Of a DNA stretch of 64,000 nt, positions 45,109 through 52,954 are shown in pieces. This DNA comes from Bacteroidales bacterium (lineage in GTDB: Bacteria; Bacteroidota; Bacteroidia; Bacteroidales; UBA932), in assembly GCA_017429205.1 (NCBI GenBank), contig JAFRPH010000021.1, positions 1 to 64,000 on the forward strand, written 5' to 3'. The notes under the pieces are model-generated. The model saw only the letters and a list, made by a program, of their open reading frames with translations, was not told where the DNA came from and did no database searches. The position numbers and the translations under genes are program-made. Positions within the stretch are counted from its first letter, which is position 1. The number at the start of each line of letters is the position of its first letter.

Positions 45109-45684
45109 TCATTCCCATTCTACCCGGGCCCGGTCCAGCCGGATGCGTTTCGGTGCGCCGGCCTTGCCGGTAAGCGTGTAGGCGTGCAGCTTTTCCGGCG
45201 GAAAGTACTTCGAGAGGGCCGCCGCCAGGTTCGCCGCCTTCTCGTGGATGGAGTTGTCCCTGGGGTCGACGAGGCGGTCGATGCTCGCTTCCATCTCCGG
45301 CCCTCCTTCCCGCCGGGTGATGCCCCGGTACAGGTCCAGGAGTTCGTTCCGATAATCCGGCAGGTCCCCGAACCGGATGCCTTCCGGATGGCGGAGGAAC
45401 AGCAGGAACACCGTCTTCACGAGGGGCCGCAGGCGGATTTCCGTGTCGAAGCGGTCCGGAAGGAGGATGCGGTAGTCCTTCGTGACGCGGATCCTTTCCC
45501 CTTCGTCCGTCCCTTCGAGCACTTCGATTTCGGCAAGCCGTTTCCGGATCAGGCCCATGGCTTCCAGCAGGGCGGCGGCGTCCATTTCGTCCACCCGCTC
45601 CGCCAGGTAGTCCACGGCCGGGTCCTCCAGGATCCCGCCCTCCAGGCAATGCCGGAGCCAGAGTTGTGCTTCCCAGCCTATCAT
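45109..45684 (-). CDS. Conserved hypothetical protein (191 aa)
   Basis: I do not recognise a named family. The protein is charged, cytosolic (no signal peptide or membrane segment) and probably mostly helical. Visible landmarks are an N-terminal helical region with DEMDAAALLEAMGLIRKRLA, a central FDTEIRLRPLVKTVFLLFLR followed by HPEGIRFGDLPDYRNELLDL, and a C-terminal IHEKAANLAAALSKYFP. The centre resembles uncharacterised Bacteroidetes proteins seen from memory, sometimes near regulators. It is 13 bases upstream of GH125, so probably co-transcribed, and is divergent from the RNA ligase gene. A candidate box CGAAGATA lies just upstream. A regulatory role is possible but unproven. Confidence 0.7.
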   Translation of the reverse strand: MIGWEAQLWLRHCLEGGILEDPAVDYLAERVDEMDAAALLEAMGLIRKRLAEIEVLEGTDEGERIRVTKDYRILLPDRFDTEIRLRPLVKTVFLLFLRHPEGIRFGDLPDYRNELLDLYRGITRREGGPEMEASIDRLVDPRDNSIHEKAANLAAALSKYFPPEKLHAYTLTGKAGAPKRIRLDRARVEWE

Positions 45685-45689
45685 CCTAC

Positions 45690-45697
45690 GAAGATAC
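45690..45697 (-). promoter_or_regulatory. Weak candidate -7 box for the 191-aa gene / GH125 operon
   Basis: On the minus strand this reads TATCTTCG, one base from TAnnTTTG, just 5 bases before the ATG at 45684. The short leader resembles that of the ECF sigma gene. Confidence 0.35.
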
Positions 45698-45728
45698 GCA
45701 TTTTTTGCGTCCCTGCCTTAAAAAAGTC

Positions 45729-45767
45729 TGCAAGCCTTGCAGGAAATCCGACATTGCAAGGCTTGCA
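45729..45767. promoter_or_regulatory. Paired 13-bp palindromes in the divergent intergenic region
   Basis: TGCAAGCCTTGCA (45729-45741) and TGCAAGGCTTGCA (45755-45767) are each palindromic around a central base, and are reverse complements of each other. Their centres are 26 bases apart. This fits two binding sites for a dimeric regulator on nearly the same DNA face. They lie between the 191-aa gene and the RNA ligase gene. Confidence 0.6.
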
Positions 45768-45796
45768 ATCATACCGTCCTTTTCCATTCCCTTCCC

Positions 45797-45804
45797 GAAC
45801 TTTG
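45797..45804 (+). promoter_or_regulatory. Weak candidate -7 box for the RNA ligase gene
   Basis: GAACTTTG differs from TAnnTTTG at the first base and lies 20 bases before the ATG at 45824. The paired palindromes lie 30-68 bases upstream of it. Confidence 0.3.
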
Positions 45805-45823
45805 CAAAAAAGAGAAAACGGCC

Positions 45824-46525
45824 ATGATCCAGTTCAAACCTTATCCTTCCATCGGGAATGCCGCGGATGCGGCGTGGATGGCGCAAGTGCGCGAAAATGT
45901 GGAAATCGGGACCTTGTTCGCCGTGCAGGAGAAGGTGGACGGGGCGAACGTCTCCTTCCTGTGTGACGACTTGGAGGTCCGGATGGCCCGGCGGACGGCC
46001 ATCCTGGATCCGCTGGAGCCCTTCTTCGGCTATCAGCAGGTCCTCGAGCGATACTCCGGGCATATCTATCACATCTACAACCGGCTCCGGCTGGCGTATC
46101 CGGAAATGACTTCCGTTGCGGTCTATGGGGAACTGTTCGGCGGGTATTACCCGCATCCGGACGTGGCGCCGGACCCGGTGGGTTGGCCCGTCCAGAAGGG
46201 CATCTGGTATGCCCCCGGGCACGATTTCTATGCCTTCGACATCTATGTCTTCACGAAGGGCGGCGGCTTCTTCCTGCCGGTGATGGAAGCGAACGCCCTC
46301 TTCTCGGACGCGGGCCTCCTGTATGCCTGGAACCGCTTCGTCGGCCACCTGGACGACTGCCTGGCCTACCCGCACGTCTTCCCGACAGCCCTCCCGGCCG
46401 AGCTGGGTCTCCCGTCCATCGAGGGCAACCTCTGCGAAGGCATCGTCCTCAAACCACTCGTGCCCATCTTCCTCCCCGACGGTTCCCGCGTTGCGGTAAA
46501 GGTGAAGAGGACTACTGCCACTTGA
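45824..46525 (+). CDS. Rnl2-type RNA ligase, adenylyltransferase domain only (probably truncated)
   Basis: This 233-residue protein matches the nucleotidyltransferase domain of Rnl2-type RNA ligases, which seal nicks in double-stranded RNA using ATP. The motifs in order are EKVDGAN (Lys37 nucleophile), YGELFGG (101-107), FYAFDIY (135-141), EGIVLKP (205-211) and VKVK (225-228). Their spacing matches T4 Rnl2 closely. The protein stops 5 residues after the last motif, while T4 Rnl2 continues for about 100 residues. The stop overlaps the convergent GH92 gene by 14 bases. It probably lost its C-terminal domain when the downstream locus arrived; it might still self-adenylylate. The ATG at 45824 is chosen to match the family start. 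Confidence 0.83.
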   Translation: MIQFKPYPSIGNAADAAWMAQVRENVEIGTLFAVQEKVDGANVSFLCDDLEVRMARRTAILDPLEPFFGYQQVLERYSGHIYHIYNRLRLAYPEMTSVAVYGELFGGYYPHPDVAPDPVGWPVQKGIWYAPGHDFYAFDIYVFTKGGGFFLPVMEANALFSDAGLLYAWNRFVGHLDDCLAYPHVFPTALPAELGLPSIEGNLCEGIVLKPLVPIFLPDGSRVAVKVKRTTAT

Positions 46526-48809
46526 TGGTGCCGGCGTTCACGAGGGCGTCGTGGGAGATGCGGTAGTCGGAGACTTTCTTGGACCCTACGCGGGCAGTAG
46601 TGCCCTTGGCGGGCTTGGCGCCGGCGGCTTTCGTCACCGTCAGGGTCTTGCCGCCGGGCAGGTCGATGTCCACGCGGTCGAAGACCGGCAGGGTGAGCGT
46701 GTAGGACGGGTCGCCCGGGCAGTCGGGATAGAAGCCCATCATCGAGAACACGGCCCAGGCCGACATCGTGCCGGTGTCGTCATTGCCGGGGATGCCGTTC
46801 GGCGCATTGTGATAATGCTTGGCCAGGAGGTCGTGCACCGTGCTCCAGGTACGCCACTGCTCTCCCTTCACGCGGCTGTACAGGTACGGATAGGCGATGT
46901 CCGGCTCGTTGGCGGGATCGTACAGGCCCTCGTTGAAAACTTTGTTCAGGGCTTTCACAAAGGCTTTGGTGCCGCCTGTGAGCTTGATGAGGCCGTCCAC
47001 ATCGTGGGGTACATAAAACGTGTAGTTCCAAGCGCTTCCCTCGTGGAAGCCCGGCACGGGCTCGAAGTTCTCGCCCTGGCGCGGATTGAACGGCTCCAGG
47101 AAGGTGCCGTCCTTCCGGATCGGCCGCAGGCAGCCGTTTTCAGGCGACCAGTAGTGCTTGTAGCCCAGCGAGCGCTGGCGGTACTTGGCGGCATCCTCGG
47201 GATGCCCCAAGGCCTCCGCCAGGCGGGCGAGCGCCGCATCGGCCATGTAGTACTCCAGGGCGTGGGACACGGAGTTGTCGCCGGAGAAATCCTGCGCGAA
47301 CCAGCCCAGCGGCACATAGCCCCGCTCGATGTACGGGTCCACGTCCGGCCGCATCCGGTTCTTTTCCCCCGGCGTGTCGGCGGACTTCAGGAAAGCCTCG
47401 TAGGCCGTGGCGATGTCAAAGTCCGTCAGGCCCTTGAGATAGGTGTCCGTCAGCATCGGGATTACCGGGTCGCCCTCCATCGTGAAGGTCTCGCGGCCGT
47501 ATAGCTCCCATTTGGGCATCCAGCCCCATTCGCGGTACATGTTCACCACGGAGCGGGCCATGTCGATCTGCTTCTCCGGATAGAGCAGCGTCAGCAGCTG
47601 GTGCAGGTTCCGGCAGGTGTCCCACAGGGAGAACACCGTGTAGCGGTGCTGCCCCTCGGGGACGCGGCCCAGGCCACGGGCGCGCAGCTTGCGCTGGGCG
47701 ACCCCGTTGCGGCCCGTCGCGAACGGGATGCTGTTCACCGCCTCCGGATTCCCGAATTCCATCAGCGGATACTCCCCGTTCACGTCCTCCAGGATGTTCG
47801 GATGGATCAAGGCGTGGTACAGGGCGGTATAGAAGATGGTCTTCTGCTCCTCGGTGCCGCCGGTCACGCGAATGCGGCCCAGCTGCTCCTTCCAGGCCTG
47901 CTCGGCCGCGGCGGCGACCGCGTCGAAATCGAAAGCGGCCTGCTCGGCTTCCAGGTTCTCCCGCGCATTGTCGATGCTCACGAAGGAAACGCCCACCTGC
48001 AGCATCACCTGCTCGTCCTCGGCGAGGTTCTCGTAGCGGAACCAATAGCCGATGTCTTCGCCGGACAGATCCCGGGAATAGGCCTCGTACAGCTTGTAGC
48101 GGCCCGCATCGGCATCCCAGGCGGCCTCGGCGGTCATCGGCCGCTGCTTCTTCCAGTAGCCGCTGCGGTCCGGGGTCTTGCTTACGCGGAGGACGAAGTA
48201 CAGCGGGAACACGGCGTCCCGGTTGTAGCAGAACGTGCCCATCAGCTTGACCCCCTCGATCTCCGTGCTGGAAACCCGGCGGACCATCGCGCCGGACTCG
48301 TTGGTCAGGCCTTCGCCCAGGTTCACAAGGATGTTGCCGGCTCCGGCCGGGAAGGTGTAGCGCTCCACCGACGTCCGGGTGGTGGCCGTGGCTTCCGTCA
48401 GGATGCCGGTGGCCAGCCGGTTGGAATAGTAGCCGGGATGCGCCTGCTCGTCGTAATACTCGCTTCCATAGGTGTGATAATCGACCTCCAGCGGCCCGGT
48501 CGTGGGCATCGTCAGGATGGAACCCAGATCCGGGCAGCCGACACCGGAAAGGTTCACATGGGCATAACCCGTAAAGTAGCTGTTCTCTTCCACATACGGC
48601 GTGGACCACCACCGGCTGTCCTTGTCCCAGGTGTTCAGGCTGGAGCCCATCACGTTGAACGGCGTCACGCTCATCAGCCCGTTCGGCGTCACGGCGCCGG
48701 GGTTGCACGCCCCGAAGTTGGTCGTGCCGATGAAGGGGTTCACATATTCGGTCTGGGCCTGCAGGGACAGGCTCAGCAGGACGGAAGTCAGAAGAAGGAT
48801 TCTACGCAT
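46512..48809 (-). CDS. GH92 alpha-mannosidase
   Basis: This GH92 enzyme has about 765 residues from the ATG at 48809. The frame is open to 48986, but only 48809 gives a signal peptide (MRRILLLTSVLLSLSLQAQ) and a clear promoter sits just upstream. The opening EYVNPFIGTTNFGACNPGAV differs from the other two GH92 proteins, and the C-terminal mark reads GNDDTGTMSAWAVFSMMGFY. It appears to be a third subgroup. It has no lipobox, so it is probably periplasmic. It is the last gene of the second N-glycan locus but has its own promoter. Its 3' end overlaps the RNA ligase gene. Confidence 0.93.
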   Translation of the reverse strand: MRRILLLTSVLLSLSLQAQTEYVNPFIGTTNFGACNPGAVTPNGLMSVTPFNVMGSSLNTWDKDSRWWSTPYVEENSYFTGYAHVNLSGVGCPDLGSILTMPTTGPLEVDYHTYGSEYYDEQAHPGYYSNRLATGILTEATATTRTSVERYTFPAGAGNILVNLGEGLTNESGAMVRRVSSTEIEGVKLMGTFCYNRDAVFPLYFVLRVSKTPDRSGYWKKQRPMTAEAAWDADAGRYKLYEAYSRDLSGEDIGYWFRYENLAEDEQVMLQVGVSFVSIDNARENLEAEQAAFDFDAVAAAAEQAWKEQLGRIRVTGGTEEQKTIFYTALYHALIHPNILEDVNGEYPLMEFGNPEAVNSIPFATGRNGVAQRKLRARGLGRVPEGQHRYTVFSLWDTCRNLHQLLTLLYPEKQIDMARSVVNMYREWGWMPKWELYGRETFTMEGDPVIPMLTDTYLKGLTDFDIATAYEAFLKSADTPGEKNRMRPDVDPYIERGYVPLGWFAQDFSGDNSVSHALEYYMADAALARLAEALGHPEDAAKYRQRSLGYKHYWSPENGCLRPIRKDGTFLEPFNPRQGENFEPVPGFHEGSAWNYTFYVPHDVDGLIKLTGGTKAFVKALNKVFNEGLYDPANEPDIAYPYLYSRVKGEQWRTWSTVHDLLAKHYHNAPNGIPGNDDTGTMSAWAVFSMMGFYPDCPGDPSYTLTLPVFDRVDIDLPGGKTLTVTKAAGAKPAKGTTARVGSKKVSDYRISHDALVNAGTIKWQ

Positions 48810-48830
48810 AGGTCGAGTGCTATTAACATT

Positions 48831-48861
48831 CAAAATTACGAAAAACCCCGGGAATAACAAA
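48831..48861 (-). promoter_or_regulatory. Full Bacteroidetes promoter for the third GH92
   Basis: On the minus strand, TTTG (48858-48861) and TAATTTTG (48831-48838) are separated by exactly 19 bases, matching the -33/-7 consensus in both boxes. The -7 box lies 21 bases before the ATG at 48809. Confidence 0.75.
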
Positions 48862-48887
48862 GCAGGAGACCCCGGAGGGCCTCCTGC
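48853..48887 (-). terminator. Terminator after the DUF4988-type/LamG gene, overlapping the GH92 promoter
   Basis: An 11-bp stem with one G-U pair (48862-48887) is followed by a short T-rich tract (48853-48861). The tract also holds the -33 box of the next gene. Confidence 0.7.
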
Positions 48888-48909
48888 CAAGCTAAGAATG
48901 CAGTCGGAA

Positions 48910-51681
48910 CTACTCGGTGACAGGGAGGGCGCAGATGTTGCCGTCGAAGTCGACGCGGGCGGCCTTGAAGGAGTTGCCCAGGGCACGGACCTGACGGATG
49001 GAGGAACCGTCCATCTGGCTCATGGAATCCCAGTCGATGTCGTTGTTGCCGGCGCGGTCGATCATGTAGCTGTTGTCCGGCTCGTCGGTGAAGCGCCAGT
49101 AGCTGAACAGGCCTTCGGAGTTGGAAGGCACGTCGCACAGACCGGCCTTGATTTCGGACTGGCTGCGGGCCACGGTCCACACGCGGACGTAGTCGATGAA
49201 GCCGTCGAAGAGCTGGCTGGTGCAGTAGCCCGTGTCATCCCAGCGCTCGTCCCAGGACATACCCCATTCGAGACGCTCGAAGTTGAAGGACTGATTCCTC
49301 TGCATCGCATACTTGTTGATGTACTCGCCGTTGTCGTAGACGCTGATGTTGGTGCCGTCCATCACCACGGAAAGGGTGTGCCACATGCCGGCCTCGAAAA
49401 TGTACGGCTTGTTCTCGCCTTCCTTGGTCACCTGGGGCTCGCTGCCGATCAGGTAGCTGGCGGAGAGGTGGAGCTGTCCCTTGCCGGCATTGTTGCCGTT
49501 GGAGAAGCGGAGCATCACGCCATGCTCGCTCCGGTCCTCGACTGCGCCGAGGCGGTTCGGCATGCCGGGCTCGTGCCAGCTGTTGGCATAGAAGTGCCAT
49601 TCGATGGTGGCGTTGGAGAGCTCGGTGGGCTTTTCAAGCAACCAGTTCTCGGAGAGTTCCGGGGTGATCTTGAACACCTTGCCGGTGAGGGTCTGGCCAC
49701 CGGGCTGGTCACCGCCACCGGGCTGGTCACCGCTGCCCTTCTCGCGGAAGCAGAGGCCTTCCATGCCGGCGTCTGCGAGGGTCTTCCACGCGGCCGCGGC
49801 GGCGTCGCCGTTGTCCTTGCGGTTGTCATTGCCGTCCCAGCAGTCGGTGAAGTCGAGGCCGAGGGCCTCGTTCTTGGCCACGGTGTTGGCGATGTACTTG
49901 TCCTCCTTGCCGTCGAAGACCCAGTTGGCCTCCAGGCCTTCGGCCTTGTCGGCGGGCACTTCGCACAGGGTGGCGGCGATGTCCTCGACACCGAGGGCAC
50001 GGCTCCACACGCGGGCGTAGGCGATGTAGCCGTTGAAGGCCTGGGAGCGCGGCCACTTGCTGCCGTCATCCCACGTCATGGAAAGGTCGAAGCGGCCGAG
50101 TTTCCAGGCGCTGGCCGGGTTGGCGTTGTAAGAGGCGACAAGTTCTTCATCGTCATAGATGTAGACCTTGGTTCCGTCGCAGGTGATGGTGAGGGTCACC
50201 CATTCGCCGGTCGGCCATACATACGGCTTGCCGTCCTTGGCGACCTGGACCTGGTTGACGCCCAGGAAGCCGGCGTTCAGGCACAGCTGGCCGTCGGCGT
50301 CACCGTCGTTGGAGAAGCGGAGGAGGAGGGCGTTGGACTCGTCATACTGGGCGATTTCGCTGAGGCGGTTGCAGAACAGCTGATACTTCTGTCCGTTCTC
50401 TTCGCCCTGGTCGCGGAACTTGCAGTTGTTCCACTTGTTGGACCAGAACTTCCACTGGAAGGTGATGGCGCCCGGATTCAGTTCGGGACCGTCCTGCCAA
50501 CGGAAGGTGGAGTTGATCTTGTAGTTGCTCATGTCGAAGACCTTGTCCCAACCGGCGGGCGTCCAAGGCTCCACTTCAGGACCGGGGGCCGGCTCGCCGG
50601 CCTTCTGGGCGATGGTGATGGTCTGGAGGACATCTTCGGTGCCGGCGCGGACGATCTTCACTTCACCGGTGCGGATTTCCTCGGCGGGGTTGTCATCGAC
50701 CTTGAGGACGATGGTGTAGTTGGTGGCGCGGGTTTCCACGAAGTGGATCCAGTCCACCTGCGGCTTCACCTCGAAGGCGAGGTTGGAGACGGCGTGGGCC
50801 TCGACGGTGGCGTCCTTGGCCTCGGCGACGTACTCGATGCTCTGGTCGGTGATCTCGAAGGTGTCAGGCTCGGCTTCGGCGCCGAAGTTGAGCTTCACGA
50901 TGGAGGTCAGGCCCACCTGGGAGTCGGCATAGGCGAGGGCGGAACCCTTCACCACGGCGAGGGGAGTGATGGTGATCTTCTCGGCATCGACCGCGGCCTC
51001 GTAGTTGGCGTCGGTGAAGACGTCCACCACGGTGTTCTCGGTCTTGTTCTCCACGGTGTAGGGAATCTCGATCGGGTCGGTAGTGGTCACGGCGTACTGG
51101 GTCTTCGCGATGACGAGCTTGAACGCCTTGGCGAAGGGGATCTCGATCGTGCTGCCGTCGTCCATCGTCAGGACCACGGCGCTGCCGGTGACCTTGATGT
51201 CCTTGAAGATGGCATCGCCGAGGCCGCCGCCCATCGCGCCGACATCGGTCTTCTTGCCGTCCACGGTGACGAACAGGTGGCCGTTCTCCACGGAGAAAGT
51301 CGGGGTCTGGCCCACTTCGAGGTCCTTGCCGTCCACCTGGATGATCTGGCCGTTCAGGGCCCAGCAGAGCTTGCCCGCGGCGTTGCGGATGGCGGAGAGG
51401 TTGGTCTCGGCGCCGGCGCCGGAGATCTGGAAGGTGACCACCTGGCCGGTGGTGTAGGTGACGGTCACGCCGACGACCTTGCCGTCCTCGACGAGTTCCT
51501 CGACCTTCTGGACGAACATGCCGTCGTTGGTCGCGGTCTGGATGGCCTTCATGTTGGCCTCCAGGTTGCCCACCTTGGTCTCGAGCGTGGTGACCCGGTT
51601 GCGCAGCTCGGAGTCATCGTACTCCCGGGCGCACCCCACGAGGAGGAGCCCCAGTGCGAAAGCAGTAAATAACTTTTTCAT
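48910..51681 (-). CDS. DUF4988-type coiled-coil / double LamG surface lipoprotein
   Basis: This lipoprotein has 923 residues from the ATG at 51681, which gives MKKLFTAFALGLLLVGC with Cys17 as the lipobox. A short coiled coil follows (SELRNRVTTLETKVGNLEAN). Next come repeated segments resembling DUF4988 (GKLCWALNGQIIQVDGKDLE). Beta-sandwich domains of the BACON type lie in the middle (about 250-370). Two LamG/concanavalin-like domains (about 380-620 and 680-915) follow, with YIAYARVWSRALGVEDIAAT and FIDYVRVWTVARSQSEIKAG. No catalytic motif is seen. The coiled coil at the membrane end may form a trimeric stalk that holds the LamG domains away from the cell. It is probably a surface glycan-binding protein. 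Confidence 0.8.
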   Translation of the reverse strand: MKKLFTAFALGLLLVGCAREYDDSELRNRVTTLETKVGNLEANMKAIQTATNDGMFVQKVEELVEDGKVVGVTVTYTTGQVVTFQISGAGAETNLSAIRNAAGKLCWALNGQIIQVDGKDLEVGQTPTFSVENGHLFVTVDGKKTDVGAMGGGLGDAIFKDIKVTGSAVVLTMDDGSTIEIPFAKAFKLVIAKTQYAVTTTDPIEIPYTVENKTENTVVDVFTDANYEAAVDAEKITITPLAVVKGSALAYADSQVGLTSIVKLNFGAEAEPDTFEITDQSIEYVAEAKDATVEAHAVSNLAFEVKPQVDWIHFVETRATNYTIVLKVDDNPAEEIRTGEVKIVRAGTEDVLQTITIAQKAGEPAPGPEVEPWTPAGWDKVFDMSNYKINSTFRWQDGPELNPGAITFQWKFWSNKWNNCKFRDQGEENGQKYQLFCNRLSEIAQYDESNALLLRFSNDGDADGQLCLNAGFLGVNQVQVAKDGKPYVWPTGEWVTLTITCDGTKVYIYDDEELVASYNANPASAWKLGRFDLSMTWDDGSKWPRSQAFNGYIAYARVWSRALGVEDIAATLCEVPADKAEGLEANWVFDGKEDKYIANTVAKNEALGLDFTDCWDGNDNRKDNGDAAAAAWKTLADAGMEGLCFREKGSGDQPGGGDQPGGQTLTGKVFKITPELSENWLLEKPTELSNATIEWHFYANSWHEPGMPNRLGAVEDRSEHGVMLRFSNGNNAGKGQLHLSASYLIGSEPQVTKEGENKPYIFEAGMWHTLSVVMDGTNISVYDNGEYINKYAMQRNQSFNFERLEWGMSWDERWDDTGYCTSQLFDGFIDYVRVWTVARSQSEIKAGLCDVPSNSEGLFSYWRFTDEPDNSYMIDRAGNNDIDWDSMSQMDGSSIRQVRALGNSFKAARVDFDGNICALPVTE

Positions 51682-51702
51682 GGAATTATCAGTTTTGTTC
51701 AT

Positions 51703-52944
51703 TTATTGTGCACACTTGTTCTTTTCGTCCTTGACCCAGACGATGGAGGCCCCGGCTTCGGGGGTGGTGACGTAGTTGTTCTCGTCCTTCTGGCGCTCGG
51801 ACTTGTCCCAGTCCATGTCGTTGCCCGCGACGGAATCGTGGAAGACGTGGCCTTCGCCTTCGTTCATCTTCCAGTAGCCGACGAGGCCCTCGGACTTGGG
51901 ATCCACCGAACACTGCGTGGAGGCGATGTCGCTGGCGCTACGGGCGATGTTCCAGATGCGCATCTCGGCCATGCGGCCGGTGTAGCTCTGGGAAGAGCCG
52001 TAGCCGCCCCAGGACATGCCGATCTCGAAGCGGTTCAGGTTGAAGCCCTGGTTGCCGGAGACGGAGTTCTCGGTGGGGGTGTCCTTCTCGCCGTTGATGT
52101 AGACGCTCATGTTGGAGCCGTCCCAGACGATGGAGATCATGTACCACTGGTTCTGCTCGAAGGAGCCGGTGGCCGGATCGCCGGTGGAACCGGTGACGTA
52201 GCGGCCGGAGGGCGCCACGATGTCCAGCGTCTTCCAAGGCTTGCCGTTCTCGTTGAAGCGGAGCAGCACCTGGCCGCCGCCGTCTTCGTTCCAGCAGCAG
52301 AACCGGCACAGCTGGTCGTTGCCGCGGGACTTCATGTTGTACGGGTGGGCCTTGATCTCGAGGGTCCAGGTGTTCAGGTTGTAACCTGCGCCGAGGCTGT
52401 GGGTGGAGTACACGCCGATGCCCGGGATGTCCAGGGAGAAGGTCTCCATGGTCTTGCCGATCTTGATGAACAGGTTCTTGGAGGCGTCCAGGATGTCGGC
52501 CTTGCCACCGTCCATGTAGGCGACGGCGAGCGGAATCACGTAGTTGACGCCTTCCTGGATGAACGAGTTGTCACGCAGGGTGACGGAGGTCATCGGGGAG
52601 GTCGCGGTTCCCTTCTTGATGGTGACGAATTCGTCGTTGATCACGAAGGTGTTGCGCGGGACGGCGGCGTAGTTCGTCTTGTTCACGGCGTTGTAACGGA
52701 CGACGGCCAGGCTGTCATAGGCGATATGGACCTGGACGTCCTCCTGGGCGACACCTGTCAGGGAGACGGAGAAGTTGTAGGAGATCGGAATCTCGTCCGC
52801 CAGGATCTGGTCCTTGGAGACCGGCGAGGCGTCGGTTCCGGTGATCAGGGCGATCTCCTGGCCATAGTCGAAATGGTCGGCCTTCTGGGTGCACGCGGCG
52901 AGGCAGAGGGCCGCGGCGGAAAGGAGTACAATATACTTTTTCAT
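51703..52944 (-). CDS. DUF1735 / LamG-domain surface lipoprotein (PUL 2)
   Basis: This 413-residue lipoprotein (lipobox LAAC) has an N-terminal DUF1735-like domain (about residues 30-165; TSVTLRDNSFIQEGVNYVIP). A LamG/concanavalin-like C-terminal half follows (about 180-385), with FEQNQWYMISIVWDGSNMSV and RMAEMRIWNIARSASDIAST. It parallels the protein at 30378-31553 in the first PUL. No catalytic residues are recognised; a glycan-binding role is inferred. It lies 10 bases downstream of the GH18 gene and 21 bases upstream of the DUF4988-type gene. Confidence 0.83.
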   Translation of the reverse strand: MKKYIVLLSAAALCLAACTQKADHFDYGQEIALITGTDASPVSKDQILADEIPISYNFSVSLTGVAQEDVQVHIAYDSLAVVRYNAVNKTNYAAVPRNTFVINDEFVTIKKGTATSPMTSVTLRDNSFIQEGVNYVIPLAVAYMDGGKADILDASKNLFIKIGKTMETFSLDIPGIGVYSTHSLGAGYNLNTWTLEIKAHPYNMKSRGNDQLCRFCCWNEDGGGQVLLRFNENGKPWKTLDIVAPSGRYVTGSTGDPATGSFEQNQWYMISIVWDGSNMSVYINGEKDTPTENSVSGNQGFNLNRFEIGMSWGGYGSSQSYTGRMAEMRIWNIARSASDIASTQCSVDPKSEGLVGYWKMNEGEGHVFHDSVAGNDMDWDKSERQKDENNYVTTPEAGASIVWVKDEKNKCAQ

Positions 52945-52954
52945 AAGGCGCGTC

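Noticed and set aside
46500..46530. An insertion sequence at the RNA ligase/GH92 junction that could explain the truncation.
   Set aside because: No terminal inverted repeats, target duplication or transposase remains are visible there.
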